Below are positions 54,068 through 61,926 of a stretch of DNA of 64,000 nucleotides, piece by piece. Position numbers and translations under genes: made by a program. The DNA is from Alicyclobacillaceae bacterium (GTDB taxonomy: Bacteria; Bacillota; Bacilli; Kyrpidiales; Kyrpidiaceae): assembly GCA_029961045.1 (NCBI GenBank), contig JASBVN010000005.1, positions 38,598 to 102,597 of the forward strand, read 5' to 3'. Positions within the stretch are counted from its first letter, which is position 1. Each line of letters opens with the position of its first letter. The notes under the pieces were generated by a model. The model did no database searches, was not told where the DNA came from, and saw only the letters and a list, made by a program, of their open reading frames with translations.

Positions 54068-55146
54068 GCTTCACCGACTCCTTTTCGGATTTCCATCACC
54101 CGGAACGCAAAACCGAATCCCCCGGGAAACAACAATTGCTTGACCGCCCGGTTCCGCCTCGCTAGCGAGTGGAACGGATCGGCGGGATCGACCGCCTGCA
54201 ATTCCCCGCCGATGCCGGCCCGCCACAGGAATTGCGCCAGGGTCGTCAACGGCCCGACGGACGCCCCCGCCCGTAGAGCCGCCCTCCGAACGGCGGAAAA
54301 ATTCACGTCCGCCGTGATGTCCCGGCTACCGGGCTCCTCCCACCAGGCGGACAGACACTGATGCCTGCGGAACGCCCGAAGGGTCCCCTCGGGGCGGTGA
54401 GGACCGTATAGGGCCTCCTCCTCATCCCCGTAATCCACCACCAAAACGACACCTTCCCGGAGGCGGCTGAGAACCTCCCGCACCCAGTTCAACGCCTCCG
54501 GGCCGATTTCAAAGACCGCTTCTTCCGGGGTGAGGACGGGATCCTCCTCCAGGGCCAGCCGGGCCTCGGGGGAACATTCCCCCTGAACGAGGAGCCACCG
54601 GTCCCGCCCATCGAGTCCAACCCGGATCTCCCACAACCTCCCCTCGGAACGCCGGAGGACGTGAACCGGCATGGCGTCGAGCAGTTCATGGGCCAGGACC
54701 ACCGCCCGGCGCACGGCGGGCCAAGGGACTCCCCACGACACCGACCCTTTGAAGGGGGCCAGGCGAATTTCCTGCCGCCTCCTCCAAATCTCCGAAAGCT
54801 CCACAATATGGTACCGAACATCCATCCCCCGTTCCCGGAACCACCCGAGAATCTGCTCGGCCAAATGGCCCGTTCCGGCACCGAATTCGACAATATCCGG
54901 AATCTCCCATCCGAATCCCTTCGCCCGCTCGGCGATCCAGCGCGCCAAAGTCCGTCCGTATACCGCGTGCACCTGCGGAGCCGTATAATAGTCGCCCTCT
55001 CGGCCGAACACCGACCGTTCTTTCATATAGTATCCATCCTCGGGGTCGTAGAGGGCCGCGCGCATAAACTCGCTTACCGGCAACGGACCCTCCCGGCGAA
55101 TCCGCTCCCGAATCCGCTCCTCCACCCCTCCGGGAGCCGGCTTCAC
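54061..55146 (-). CDS. SAM-dependent methyltransferase, MidA/NDUFAF7 family
   Basis: 361 residues. FMRAALYDPEDGYYM near the start, SAM motif VEFGAGTGHLAEQIL, AHELLDAMPVHVL and VVDYGDEEEALYG. The mitochondrial homologue methylates a complex I arginine; the bacterial target is unknown. GTG start (55144-55146) after GGAGGG. Shares its upstream region with clpP, 70 bases away. Confidence 0.88.
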   Translation of the reverse strand: MKPAPGGVEERIRERIRREGPLPVSEFMRAALYDPEDGYYMKERSVFGREGDYYTAPQVHAVYGRTLARWIAERAKGFGWEIPDIVEFGAGTGHLAEQILGWFRERGMDVRYHIVELSEIWRRRQEIRLAPFKGSVSWGVPWPAVRRAVVLAHELLDAMPVHVLRRSEGRLWEIRVGLDGRDRWLLVQGECSPEARLALEEDPVLTPEEAVFEIGPEALNWVREVLSRLREGVVLVVDYGDEEEALYGPHRPEGTLRAFRRHQCLSAWWEEPGSRDITADVNFSAVRRAALRAGASVGPLTTLAQFLWRAGIGGELQAVDPADPFHSLARRNRAVKQLLFPGGFGFAFRVMEIRKGVGEAC

Positions 55147-55216
55147 GGTCCATCCCTCCAGACGAAAGAAGGAACGATCCGCGACCGTTCCTTTCCTGCG
55201 CTCATCGCCGACCGCC

Positions 55217-55798
55217 TCAATTCTGGCGGATGACGTCGTCGATGATCCCGTACTCCTTCGCTTCTTCCGCCGACATAAACCGATCCCGATCCGTGTCCTC
55301 CTCGATGCGGGACAGGGGCTGACCGGTCCGCTCGCTCAAAATCCGGTTCAATTTCTCGCGCATCCGGATAATGCGATCGGCGTGAATTTTGATGTCCGCC
55401 GCCTGGCCCTGCACACCGCCCAGAGGCTGATGAATCATGATCTCGCTGTTGGGCAACGCGCGCCGCTTGCCCTTCGCACCCGCCGCCAGAAGTACCGCCG
55501 CCATGCTGGCGGCCATGCCCACACAGATGGTGGCTACGTCCGGCTTGATGTATTGCATCGTATCGAGGATGGCCATGCCGGCCGTGACGGATCCGCCCGG
55601 ACTGTTGATGTACAGAGAAATATCTTTGTCCGGATCCTCGGCGGCCAGAAAGAGCAACTGGGCGATGACCGAATTGGCCACTTGGTCGTCGATGGGCGTA
55701 CCGAGGAAAATAATCCGATCCTTCAGCAATCGGGAATAGATATCGTACGACCGCTCGCCGCGGCTGGTTTGCTCCACGACAATCGGGACAAAATACAT
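55217..55798 (-). CDS. clpP: ATP-dependent Clp protease proteolytic subunit
   Basis: 193 residues. Catalytic triad Ser98 (GMAASMAA), His123 (IMIHQP) and Asp172 in the RDRF region. Forms the tetradecameric chamber working with ClpC/ClpX. ATG after AAGGAGG; the codons in frame upstream of 55798 are not used. Preceded by a SigA promoter overlapped by a CtsR box, so it is heat-inducible. Confidence 0.97.
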   Translation of the reverse strand: MYFVPIVVEQTSRGERSYDIYSRLLKDRIIFLGTPIDDQVANSVIAQLLFLAAEDPDKDISLYINSPGGSVTAGMAILDTMQYIKPDVATICVGMAASMAAVLLAAGAKGKRRALPNSEIMIHQPLGGVQGQAADIKIHADRIIRMREKLNRILSERTGQPLSRIEEDTDRDRFMSAEEAKEYGIIDDVIRQN

Positions 55799-55829
55799 GA
55801 TTCGGCCTCCTTTCCCACCTTTGCCCCAC

Positions 55830-55858
55830 ATTATACCACGAACCTCGAAAAAGGTCAA
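55830..55858 (-). promoter_or_regulatory. SigA promoter of clpP
   Basis: Minus strand TTGACC (55853-55858), 17 bases, TATAAT (55830-55835). Confidence 0.85.
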
Positions 55859-55869
55859 AGATAGTCAAA
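55853..55869 (+). promoter_or_regulatory. CtsR heat-shock operator
   Basis: GGTCAAA-GAT-AGTCAAA on the plus strand: two heptads three bases apart, an exact match to the CtsR consensus RGTCAAANANRGTCAAA. It covers the clpP -35, so CtsR binding would block RNA polymerase. ctsR itself is not in the window. Confidence 0.85.
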
Positions 55870-55870
55870 A

Positions 55871-55904
55871 TAAAAACGCCACCCACCCTTCGGATGGCGT
55901 TTTC
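55871..55904 (-). terminator. Terminator upstream of clpP
   Basis: Minus transcript AAAACGCCATCC / GGGTGGCGTTTT, twelve pairs including one G-U, then UUUUUAUUUU. It ends the transcript of the 53-residue gene and its upstream neighbours. Confidence 0.85.
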
Positions 55905-55913
55905 TCCGGCGAC

Positions 55914-56075
55914 CTACCGGAAACGCACGCCGAACTTTCCGCGGCTTGTCCGGTAGAGCTCCACTTCCTTCGGCGGATGGGGACCGTGAATCCGCTTGTC
56001 CCCCTCCACCCACATCACCGCGCAATACGCTTCGAACTTTGTATCGTACAGTCCCGCCCAGTAGATCCAGGACAT
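55914..56075 (-). CDS. Small hypothetical protein
   Basis: 53 residues, translated by hand: MSWIYWAGLYDTKFEAYCAV, then MWVEGDKRIHGPHPPKEVEL, then YRTSRGKFGVRFR. Aromatic-rich and basic, no membrane segment. ATG (56073-56075) after AAGGGG, and a terminator after its stop supports a real gene. No family recognised. Confidence 0.62.
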   Translation of the reverse strand: MSWIYWAGLYDTKFEAYCAVMWVEGDKRIHGPHPPKEVELYRTSRGKFGVRFR

Positions 56076-56137
56076 GGGCCATCCCCTTTGCCGATTTTCC
56101 CTTAATATGTGGACCGGCCAAGGGGATTATGCCCGGG

Positions 56138-56617
56138 CTACAGCCACACCCGATCCCCGCCCACATACAGCAAATTCTCCTGCCCGAGGACCTGCCCCGC
56201 CACTTTCAGCGCCATCGTGTTGGCGCCGTGGGTAAAATACGATCCGCACAGGCGCTGGAGTATTTTCACTTTGTACCCGGCATCCACCAGCGCGAACATA
56301 GTGGCCAAAACGGTCGTTTCCGTATCCACTCCGGCCAGGTGCACCTCTTCGATCCCGGCTTTCTCCAGTTCCTCCCGCACCCGGTCATTATAAGCGGAAT
56401 AAGTATTCTTCTCCACCACCACCGCTTTGTCGTGGTGGAGACGGAGGGTGTTTTCGTCCCGGTTGTCTTCGTGGACCCAGCGCGTCAAGATGATCAGGTC
56501 GTAATCGTTCCCGTGTTCATCGAGGTACTTCTGGCAAAGGGTTTCGATGTAATCGAGGGTATTGCCGAGGAAGTCCTCCTGTACGTCGGTGATGATCAGC
56601 GCTTTTTTCAACCGCAC
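56138..56617 (-). CDS. Isochorismatase-fold protein without the catalytic cysteine
   Basis: 159 residues, cysteine-hydrolase fold. Asp11 in IITDVQEDF and Lys70 in VVVEKNTYSAY are at the triad positions, but the site AGVDTETTVLAT has Thr102 where the nucleophilic cysteine of GxxTxxCV should be. It therefore probably does not hydrolyse by the usual mechanism. GTG start two codons after the stop of the upstream gene. Nicotinamidase-like reactions are not supported. Confidence 0.75.
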   Translation of the reverse strand: MRLKKALIITDVQEDFLGNTLDYIETLCQKYLDEHGNDYDLIILTRWVHEDNRDENTLRLHHDKAVVVEKNTYSAYNDRVREELEKAGIEEVHLAGVDTETTVLATMFALVDAGYKVKILQRLCGSYFTHGANTMALKVAGQVLGQENLLYVGGDRVWL

Positions 56618-56884
56618 TCACACACCTTTCTTACGATCGTCGGGCTCTTCCCCCATGGTATCACCGGGGGCCTCGCTTGTAAATTGCTTCACCAATCCGG
56701 CACAAATCATCCGTCCCACCGCTTGATGATACCCCCGGGCCGCCTCCGACAATGCCTCCAGAAGACCCTCGGGCACCCCGGCCTCGCGACAGGCCCTCAT
56801 CCGTTCCCGGAGAATCCCGTCCCATTTCGCCGCCTCTTCCCTCGCTTCCCGCAGCAAGGTTTCGAGCAGGGCCTCCGGCCTCAC
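56618..56884 (-). CDS. Hypothetical helical protein
   Basis: 88 residues, mostly helical (ALLETLLREAREEAAKWDGILRERM is in its N-half in pieces), no motif. The start GTG (56882-56884) overlaps the LON-gene stop as GTGA; other GTGs lie upstream. Probably part of a four-gene operon with the LON-domain, isochorismatase-like and 53-residue genes. Confidence 0.55.
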   Translation of the reverse strand: MRPEALLETLLREAREEAAKWDGILRERMRACREAGVPEGLLEALSEAARGYHQAVGRMICAGLVKQFTSEAPGDTMGEEPDDRKKGV

Positions 56885-57504
56885 CCGCACTGCCCCCCCT
56901 CTTCCCACCCGCTCGTTTCATGGAGAGCCTGGTCGAGCCGGACGGCCAGGTACAGGAGGCGCTCGCTCACCCGGGAAGTGGACAAAATCCGCTGTTTCTC
57001 CACCTGGTCCATCTCGAGGGCTGCCGCCACCACCCAGGAAAGGCGCACCGGATCCCGCGGGATGTGCCAGGACTCCGTTTTCGTGGCCCGGCGGGCGGCG
57101 CAGTAATGGTGGAATTGGGCGCGGACTCGGGCCACCAAGGACTCGATCTCCCGAAAGGGCTCCTCGACATCCGTCAAGGGCCTCACTCTGGCCGTCAAAC
57201 ACGGGCCGTCGTAAGCGCTGTAGGCGATATAAAACCGTTGGCGCCCGGTGACGTTGACCACCATGCGTCCGTCGGAGAACAGGGTCATGTCCTGAAGGCG
57301 GGCCAGGGTCCCCACCCGGTGTGGCACCGGGCGGTCCCCCACTTCGCGCCCCGACTGAATTAAGACGATCCCGAAGGGAACGTTTTGCATCCAACACCAT
57401 TCCATCATCGTCCGATAACGCTTTTCAAAAACGTGCAACGTCAAACGCTGCCGCGGAAACAGGACGGCGTGCAGCGGAAAGAGGGGCACGTCAAACCACT
57501 CCAT
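56881..57504 (-). CDS. LON substrate-binding-domain protein
   Basis: 207 residues. VPLFPLHAVLFPRQRLTLHVFEKRY matches the N-terminal domain of Lon protease, with no ATPase or protease part. Stand-alone LON-N proteins occur widely and their function is unclear. ATG start. A natural stand-alone form, not a truncated lon, since the family usually has about 200 residues. Confidence 0.85.
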   Translation of the reverse strand: MEWFDVPLFPLHAVLFPRQRLTLHVFEKRYRTMMEWCWMQNVPFGIVLIQSGREVGDRPVPHRVGTLARLQDMTLFSDGRMVVNVTGRQRFYIAYSAYDGPCLTARVRPLTDVEEPFREIESLVARVRAQFHHYCAARRATKTESWHIPRDPVRLSWVVAAALEMDQVEKQRILSTSRVSERLLYLAVRLDQALHETSGWEEGGQCG

Positions 57505-57620
57505 GGAGAAATCCCTCCGTTTCCGGCCTTTCTATCTCCCCGTCGCCGATCTTACAAACCTATCTCCCGGCATCCAAACGGCCGTTTGCCCGGACGGGCG
57601 CCCACGCGCTGCCTATCGGG

Positions 57621-57649
57621 TTGTCCCGCAGGGCAATTCTGCGTATGAT
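57621..57649 (+). promoter_or_regulatory. Promoter of the IDEAL-domain gene
   Basis: TTGTCC (57621-57626), 17 bases, TATGAT (57644-57649), 58 bases before the TTG start. Confidence 0.6.
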
Positions 57650-57707
57650 GTTACATAAGAGCCATATTGCTTTTTTGTCGGATCGATACCGGAAGGAGGG
57701 TTAGGCC

Positions 57708-58148
57708 TTGGTGGCTAAGGAGCAGTTGCTCGCCTTAAAAAACCGCATCCTTCCCGCAGGGGCAGGCCCCATTATCGAACTGTTGTCGACCCATCACCAG
57801 CAATTGGAAATGACCTCGATCCTCCTGGAACACGTCCCGCTGCTCATCATCGGGCGCCACGGCATGATTGCCCGGCTGCCCCTTGACGGGCGCGTAATTA
57901 AATTAAGCCAGCCGCAAGAAATCGCCGAAGCCCTGCAACGGTTTTTCGAAACGGACCAGACCTTGTACGTGTTTGTGAATTTGCCGGAAATCCAATTCCC
58001 GGAGTCGGTCGTGTCGGTCATCCGGGAGGTGGAAGAGAAAGTTCGCAAACGCGACGAGCTGCTCCAGCAAATCGACGAAGCCCTGGAACGGAGAGATCGG
58101 GAGGCCTTTATGCACCTGACGCGGGCTCTGGCGGATTTGGACGCCTGA
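57708..58148 (+). CDS. IDEAL-domain protein
   Basis: 146 residues. The C-terminus LLQQIDEALERRDREAFMHL is an IDEAL domain (IDxAL...F..L), as at the end of YpiB/UPF0302 proteins. The rest does not match YpiB clearly. TTG start at 57708 seven bases after GGAAGGAGGG; a GTG follows at once. IDEAL domains are probably regulatory binding modules; no function is claimed. Followed by a terminator. Confidence 0.7.
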   Translation: MVAKEQLLALKNRILPAGAGPIIELLSTHHQQLEMTSILLEHVPLLIIGRHGMIARLPLDGRVIKLSQPQEIAEALQRFFETDQTLYVFVNLPEIQFPESVVSVIREVEEKVRKRDELLQQIDEALERRDREAFMHLTRALADLDA

Positions 58149-58160
58149 TCCCTGTGGACA

Positions 58161-58183
58161 CGCCGCTCCGGCGGCTTTTTTTT
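58161..58183 (+). terminator. Terminator after the IDEAL-domain gene
   Basis: CGCCGC-TCC-GGCGGC hairpin followed by eight U, 12 bases after the stop. Confidence 0.85.
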
Positions 58184-58247
58184 GCCGCTTTCGTCCGGGA
58201 AGCCGTCCAGCACCGCACCGGCCGCACCGGTTGACCGACCCCTCTGT

Positions 58248-58721
58248 CTATTTCTCCAAACGGCCCTGTCCTTCCTGCTCATCAAAGCGAATGCGCAACA
58301 CCCCTGCATACCGCCGGGCGAAGGCCTCCGCCGCCGCCCGATGTTCCTCCTCGTCCAGCGGTTCCAGCTCCGGGGCTCCGGGAGATCCGTCCAGCCGGAA
58401 AAACCAGACCGTGGGGGATTCGAATTCCTCCCGGCTATAATACGCGGCGTACCGGCGCCCGTTGTGTTCAAAGGAAGCCCCGAGAGCCGCCGGCACCGGC
58501 CTGCCATCCTGATCCACCGAAATGAAAAACACGCCGCCCAATTCGTCCAAAATGCGCTGGGTGAAGGTTTCTCCGGGATATTCCAGAACGGCCGTATCCT
58601 CTTCGCCCTCGTGGAGGACGTAGAGATCCCGGCGGCCTTCCCGTTCGAACTGCCACAGCACCAAATGGGCCTCATCGTAAAAAAATGCAAAGGGTTGCGC
58701 TTTGGTAAAGGTGAAACGCAA
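58248..58721 (-). CDS. Hypothetical soluble protein
   Basis: 157 residues, acidic, beta-rich (FTFTKAQPFAFFYDEAHLVL, LYVLHEGEEDTAVLEYPGE). TTG start (58719-58721) seven bases after AAGGAGG; the frame is open upstream to 58802 through the neighbouring terminator, which is not coding. No family recognised; the acidic beta pattern resembles DUF1292-type proteins. Confidence 0.6.
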   Translation of the reverse strand: MRFTFTKAQPFAFFYDEAHLVLWQFEREGRRDLYVLHEGEEDTAVLEYPGETFTQRILDELGGVFFISVDQDGRPVPAALGASFEHNGRRYAAYYSREEFESPTVWFFRLDGSPGAPELEPLDEEEHRAAAEAFARRYAGVLRIRFDEQEGQGRLEK

Positions 58722-58743
58722 CGCCGGTCCTCCTTCCCGACAG

Positions 58744-58771
58744 AAAAAAAGCAGGGTCAACCCAACCCTGC
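58744..58771 (-). terminator. Terminator after the 39-residue gene
   Basis: Minus transcript GCAGGGT-TGGGTTG-ACCCTGC followed by seven U. Confidence 0.88.
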
Positions 58772-58789
58772 CCCGTCGCTGGCCGCGCC

Positions 58790-58909
58790 TCAACGCTTCC
58801 ATTGCTCATATTGTTTGCGGACCGCCCGTTCGGTGTTCTCTTTCGTGAGTGAGGCACACATAAACAAGAGCGCAAATAACGCCGCTGCCGCCGCCAAAAC
58901 TCCGAGCAT
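58790..58909 (-). CDS. Very small membrane protein
   Basis: 39 residues: one N-terminal helix (MLGVLAAAAALFALLFMCAS) and a charged tail (KENTERAVRKQYEQWKR). AAAGGAGG lies before the ATG at 58907-58909; promoter and terminator frame it. No family recognised. Confidence 0.65.
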   Translation of the reverse strand: MLGVLAAAAALFALLFMCASLTKENTERAVRKQYEQWKR

Positions 58910-58945
58910 ACCTCCCGCCTCCTTTACCCTTACAGATCCCCCATT

Positions 58946-58975
58946 AGCATAAAAAGAATGCGGCCGGCGAGTCAA
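58946..58975 (-). promoter_or_regulatory. SigA promoter of the 39-residue gene
   Basis: Minus strand TTGACT (58970-58975), 18 bases, TATGCT (58946-58951). Confidence 0.6.
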
Positions 58976-59137
58976 GGCCCGTCCCCCGTCCGCGCAAAAA
59001 TGTCACGAAATCGCCTCCTTCCCGGTCCACCGCGGTCCCTTGCCTCGGAAAAAGGGCGGAGGATACAATCAGGACAGGGCTCGGGCAGACGCCCTTCCGC
59101 CATCATGCCCGGCCCCGATCGAGAAGGAGGGATCCCT

Positions 59138-59512
59138 GTGGCGCTGGATCCGAACGAAGTGTGGGCCCAGGCTTACGAACTCGGCCTCTTGATCTCCGAG
59201 TCTCCCGAAGTCGAGGCATACCGCCGGGCCGAACTCGCTTTGCAAAACCATCCCGAAGCCCGCCACCTCATGAACCGGCTCCGGGAACAGCAGGAACAAT
59301 TGCAAAATCTCCAACGGTACGGCTCGGGACCGCATTTGCGGCCTCTCGAAGAAAGCATTGAAGAGATTTTGCAACAATTGGACCGCATCCCGGAGGTGGC
59401 GGCATTCAAGGAAGCTCAAAGCCGCGTGGACTCGCTCTTGCAGGCGGTCACCCGAACCATCACCGAGGCGATTTCCGACCGGTTGGCCGGAGTCCCAAAA
59501 AGCGGGGGGTGA
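59138..59512 (+). CDS. ylbF: YlbF/YmcA family regulator
   Basis: 124 residues, helical. NEVWAQAYELGLLISESPEVEAYRRAE is the family start, with a second helical block LEESIEEILQQLDRIPEVAAFKEA. YlbF, YmcA and YaaT form a complex affecting RNase Y, Spo0A activation and competence in B. subtilis. GTG start (59138-59140) after GAAGGAGGG; the upstream open codons are not used. Confidence 0.82.
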   Translation: MALDPNEVWAQAYELGLLISESPEVEAYRRAELALQNHPEARHLMNRLREQQEQLQNLQRYGSGPHLRPLEESIEEILQQLDRIPEVAAFKEAQSRVDSLLQAVTRTITEAISDRLAGVPKSGG

Positions 59513-59594
59513 GGGCCGGTCTGATCCGGGCGTGTCCCGGTTGCGCCGGCTTTCAGAACGTGGTATCATGAGTCGAATCCCCCGAGAGGAGTCG

Positions 59595-59891
59595 ATGATA
59601 CCGGTGGACGACCACGTTCACGATGAGCACTTCGATCACGACGGCACGGTGGTCTTGGAAGACGAAGACGGGAACGAGCGGACCTTTCACATTGTGGACG
59701 TCATCGAAGTGGACCGCCGCGAGTATGCCGTCCTCGTACCGGAAGACGATCCCGAAGGAGACGGCGTCATCCTGCGGATCGAAGAAGACGAGGACGGGGA
59801 AGAGTATCTCGTAGATATCGACGACGACGAGGAGTGGAACCGCGTCGTCCAAGCCTATGAATCCCTGGTCGACGGGGACGACGAAGCGTGA
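59595..59891 (+). CDS. DUF1292 protein (YrzB-like)
   Basis: 98 residues, strongly acidic: GTVVLEDEDGNERTFHIVDV and EEYLVDIDDDEEWNRVVQAY are DUF1292. Function unknown; in Bacilli it usually sits near yrrK/yrzL. ATG (59595-59597) with GAGAGGAG upstream. Followed by a terminator. Confidence 0.85.
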   Translation: MIPVDDHVHDEHFDHDGTVVLEDEDGNERTFHIVDVIEVDRREYAVLVPEDDPEGDGVILRIEEDEDGEEYLVDIDDDEEWNRVVQAYESLVDGDDEA

Positions 59892-59892
59892 G

Positions 59893-59920
59893 AAAGCCGC
59901 TGATCGGTCAGCGGCTTTTT
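59893..59920 (+). terminator. Terminator after the DUF1292 gene
   Basis: GCCGCTGA-TCGG-TCAGCGGC followed by five U, two bases after the stop. Confidence 0.9.
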
Positions 59921-59950
59921 CCGGCGGCGAAACGCGAGAGGTGACCGGAT

Positions 59951-60133
59951 GTGGAAATCTTCGTTGTATGCCCGACATGTCAGCGGCACGACTACTACGA
60001 AGTGCCGGAAGATCTCGAAGTGGGGATGTACGACCCCGAACCGGTGGGACTGTGGCGCTGCCCGAACTGCGGCCGGGAGTATGCCGTCCGCGTCACGGTA
60101 ACCCTACACCCCTTGAGCCGCAAAGCCACGTAA
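59951..60133 (+). CDS. Small zinc-ribbon protein
   Basis: 60 residues. Two CxxC pairs (CPTC near residue 7 and CPNC near 37) typical of a zinc ribbon. GTG start after AGAGGTGA. Lies beyond the DUF1292 terminator, so expression depends on read-through or an unseen promoter. Role unknown. Confidence 0.65.
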   Translation: MEIFVVCPTCQRHDYYEVPEDLEVGMYDPEPVGLWRCPNCGREYAVRVTVTLHPLSRKAT

Positions 60134-60272
60134 GGAAGGCCCTTCGGTCAGGGGGCGCCGGTCCGCGCCCGTCCGCGGTGCTCCTCCCTATATATCCGCG
60201 CTCAGACCTCCCCACGGGCCGTTTTGAAAAAATAAAAAGCGACGAGAAAACCTCGCCGCACTCTTCCGCAAA

Positions 60273-60346
60273 TGGAGCGGGTGATGGGAATCGAACCCAC
60301 GCAACCAGCTTGGAAGGCTGGGGCTCTACCACTGAGCTACACCCGC
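60273..60346 (-). tRNA. tRNA-Gly(TCC)
   Basis: Minus strand begins GCGGGTGTAGCTCAGTGGTA, anticodon loop CTTCCAA (anticodon TCC), T-arm GGTTCGATTCC, acceptor CACCCGC and encoded CCA. Five bases downstream of tRNA-Ser. Confidence 0.97.
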
Positions 60347-60351
60347 GCGTT

Positions 60352-60445
60352 TGGCGGAGTGAGACGGATTCGAACCGTCGATACGGCTGATCGCCGTATA
60401 CTCGCTTAGCAGGCGAGCGCCTTCGACCGACTCGGCCATCACTCC
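60352..60445 (-). tRNA. tRNA-Ser(GCT)
   Basis: Minus strand begins GGAGTGATGGCCGAGTCGGT, anticodon loop CTGCTAA (anticodon GCT), long variable arm typical of serine tRNA, T-arm GGTTCGAATCC and encoded CCA. Confidence 0.96.
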
Positions 60446-60509
60446 ACCGCAGAGCCACCATTCGATTCGGTTGGGCAACGGCCACAGGCTCCATTACAGG
60501 ACGCTCCCT

Positions 60510-60539
60510 ATTGTATATTGGACGCGGGGGTATTGTCAA
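60510..60539 (-). promoter_or_regulatory. Promoter of the tRNA-Ser/tRNA-Gly pair
   Basis: Minus strand TTGACA (60534-60539), 18 bases, TACAAT (60510-60515). Confidence 0.8.
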
Positions 60540-60602
60540 CAGGTTCCCCCGTCCCTGGAAAAAGCGGGATTCCCGTTTGTCGGGCCGGGGAAGAAGGATG
60601 TA

Positions 60603-60644
60603 GGGACTGTCCCGACAGCCGGTTGCCGCGCGCGGGACAGCCCC
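60603..60644 (-). terminator. Hairpin after the KAS II-like gene
   Basis: Minus transcript GGGGCTGTCCCG / CGGGACAGTCCC, twelve pairs with one G-U, no U-run. The arm GGGACAG also occurs in the hairpins at 3453-3503 and 49976-50010. It may end the acyl-CoA synthetase operon or be a dispersed palindrome. Confidence 0.5.
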
Positions 60645-60654
60645 GTGATGCCAC

Positions 60655-61926
60655 TCAGACCCGGACCTCGGGATCGAGCCAGATGAGAACCCCATTTTGT
60701 CCGCCGAACCCGAACGAATTGCTCATCGCGGCGGTCACCTTCCCTTTCCTGGGTCCGTCGAGAACCAAGTCCGGCGGAGCTTCCGGATCAGGGCGACGAC
60801 AATGCAAGGTCGGCGGGATCCATCCCGTTTCGATCGCCTTGATGCACAGGACGCTTTCCACCGCCCCGGCGGCGCCGAGCATGTGTCCGAGCCCACCTTT
60901 GGTCGAACTGACCGGGAGGCGATCCAGCACCTCGCCGAATACCCGGCGAAGGGCCAAGGATTCGGCCCGGTCGCCGGCGGGAGTAGACGTGGCGTGAGCG
61001 TTCACATAATCGATCTGATCCGGCAGAAGGCCGGCGAAGCGGAGGGCGCGCTCCATGGCCAGGGCCGCTCCTTCCCCTTCGGGGTGCGGCGCCGTTTCAT
61101 GGTAAGCGTCATTGGAAGCGCCATAGCCGGCTAAGACGGCGTACACCTTCGCCCCCCGGGCGACAGCCCGATCGACAGGTTCCAGGATCAGAGCGGCCGC
61201 CCCCTCTCCCATCACCATTCCGCGGCGATCGGCGTCGAAGGGCCGGCACCAAGCGGATGGATCTTCCGGCCCTTCGGTCGCCAGCGCCCCTGCCGCCCGT
61301 AGGCCCGCCAGGACGGTGGGGGTGAACAGACTTTCGGCGCCTCCCGCCACCACTAGATCGACCACCCCCAAAGCCAACCAATGGAGCGCTTCCCCAATGG
61401 CGTGGGCCGACGCCGCACAGGCGGTTGTATAGGTCATGGACGGTCCTCGGAAACCGTACCGCATGGCGACGGCGGAAGCGGCGGCATTTGGGATCGATTT
61501 CGACACCACCCTCGGCCCCACCCGGCCTGCCGGGCTATGAGCCACGCGTACCCCTTCTTCCTCAAAGGTCCGGATGCCTCCAAAAGCCGTTCCCCAGGAG
61601 ACGGCTGTGCGCCCGAGATCCCACCCCGCCGAGGCAAAGGTTCCGGAGGATGCGAGCAAGCCGGCGTCCGCCAAGGCCTCCTCCACCGCCACCAGGGTCA
61701 AGTGGGTGCACCGATCGGTGTCCCGGACCACTTTCTTCGGCAAATGGTCTTCTGGGAAAAAGTCCCGGATTTCGGCAGCGACCGGGGAAAACCGGGCAAG
61801 GTCCGGGTCGGTCATGGGCCCGACGGCCGACCGGCGGCGGATTACGGCATCCCAAAGGAGGTCGACCCCCCGGCCAAAGGGGGTCAAGGCCCCCATGCCC
61901 GTAACGGCGATCCGGAGGCCCTTCAT
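60655..61926 (-). CDS. Beta-ketoacyl-ACP synthase II-like protein
   Basis: 423 residues, KAS II (FabF) fold with intact catalytic residues: Cys170 in TTACAASAHAIG, His311 in NAHATSTPAGD, Lys343 and His348 in SSTKGGLGHMLG. The end reads SNSFGFGGQNGVL, with Gln where many FabF proteins have His or Thr. It condenses acyl chains with malonyl units. The ATG overlaps the acyl-CoA synthetase stop (ATGA), so both work in one pathway. Probably not the housekeeping fabF, which normally pairs with acpP/fabG. Confidence 0.85.
   Translation of the reverse strand: MKGLRIAVTGMGALTPFGRGVDLLWDAVIRRRSAVGPMTDPDLARFSPVAAEIRDFFPEDHLPKKVVRDTDRCTHLTLVAVEEALADAGLLASSGTFASAGWDLGRTAVSWGTAFGGIRTFEEEGVRVAHSPAGRVGPRVVSKSIPNAAASAVAMRYGFRGPSMTYTTACAASAHAIGEALHWLALGVVDLVVAGGAESLFTPTVLAGLRAAGALATEGPEDPSAWCRPFDADRRGMVMGEGAAALILEPVDRAVARGAKVYAVLAGYGASNDAYHETAPHPEGEGAALAMERALRFAGLLPDQIDYVNAHATSTPAGDRAESLALRRVFGEVLDRLPVSSTKGGLGHMLGAAGAVESVLCIKAIETGWIPPTLHCRRPDPEAPPDLVLDGPRKGKVTAAMSNSFGFGGQNGVLIWLDPEVRV

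Noticed and set aside
53941..54165. Plus-strand 74-residue frame
   Set aside because: No ribosome site and it covers the midA end and the 30-residue gene in antisense.
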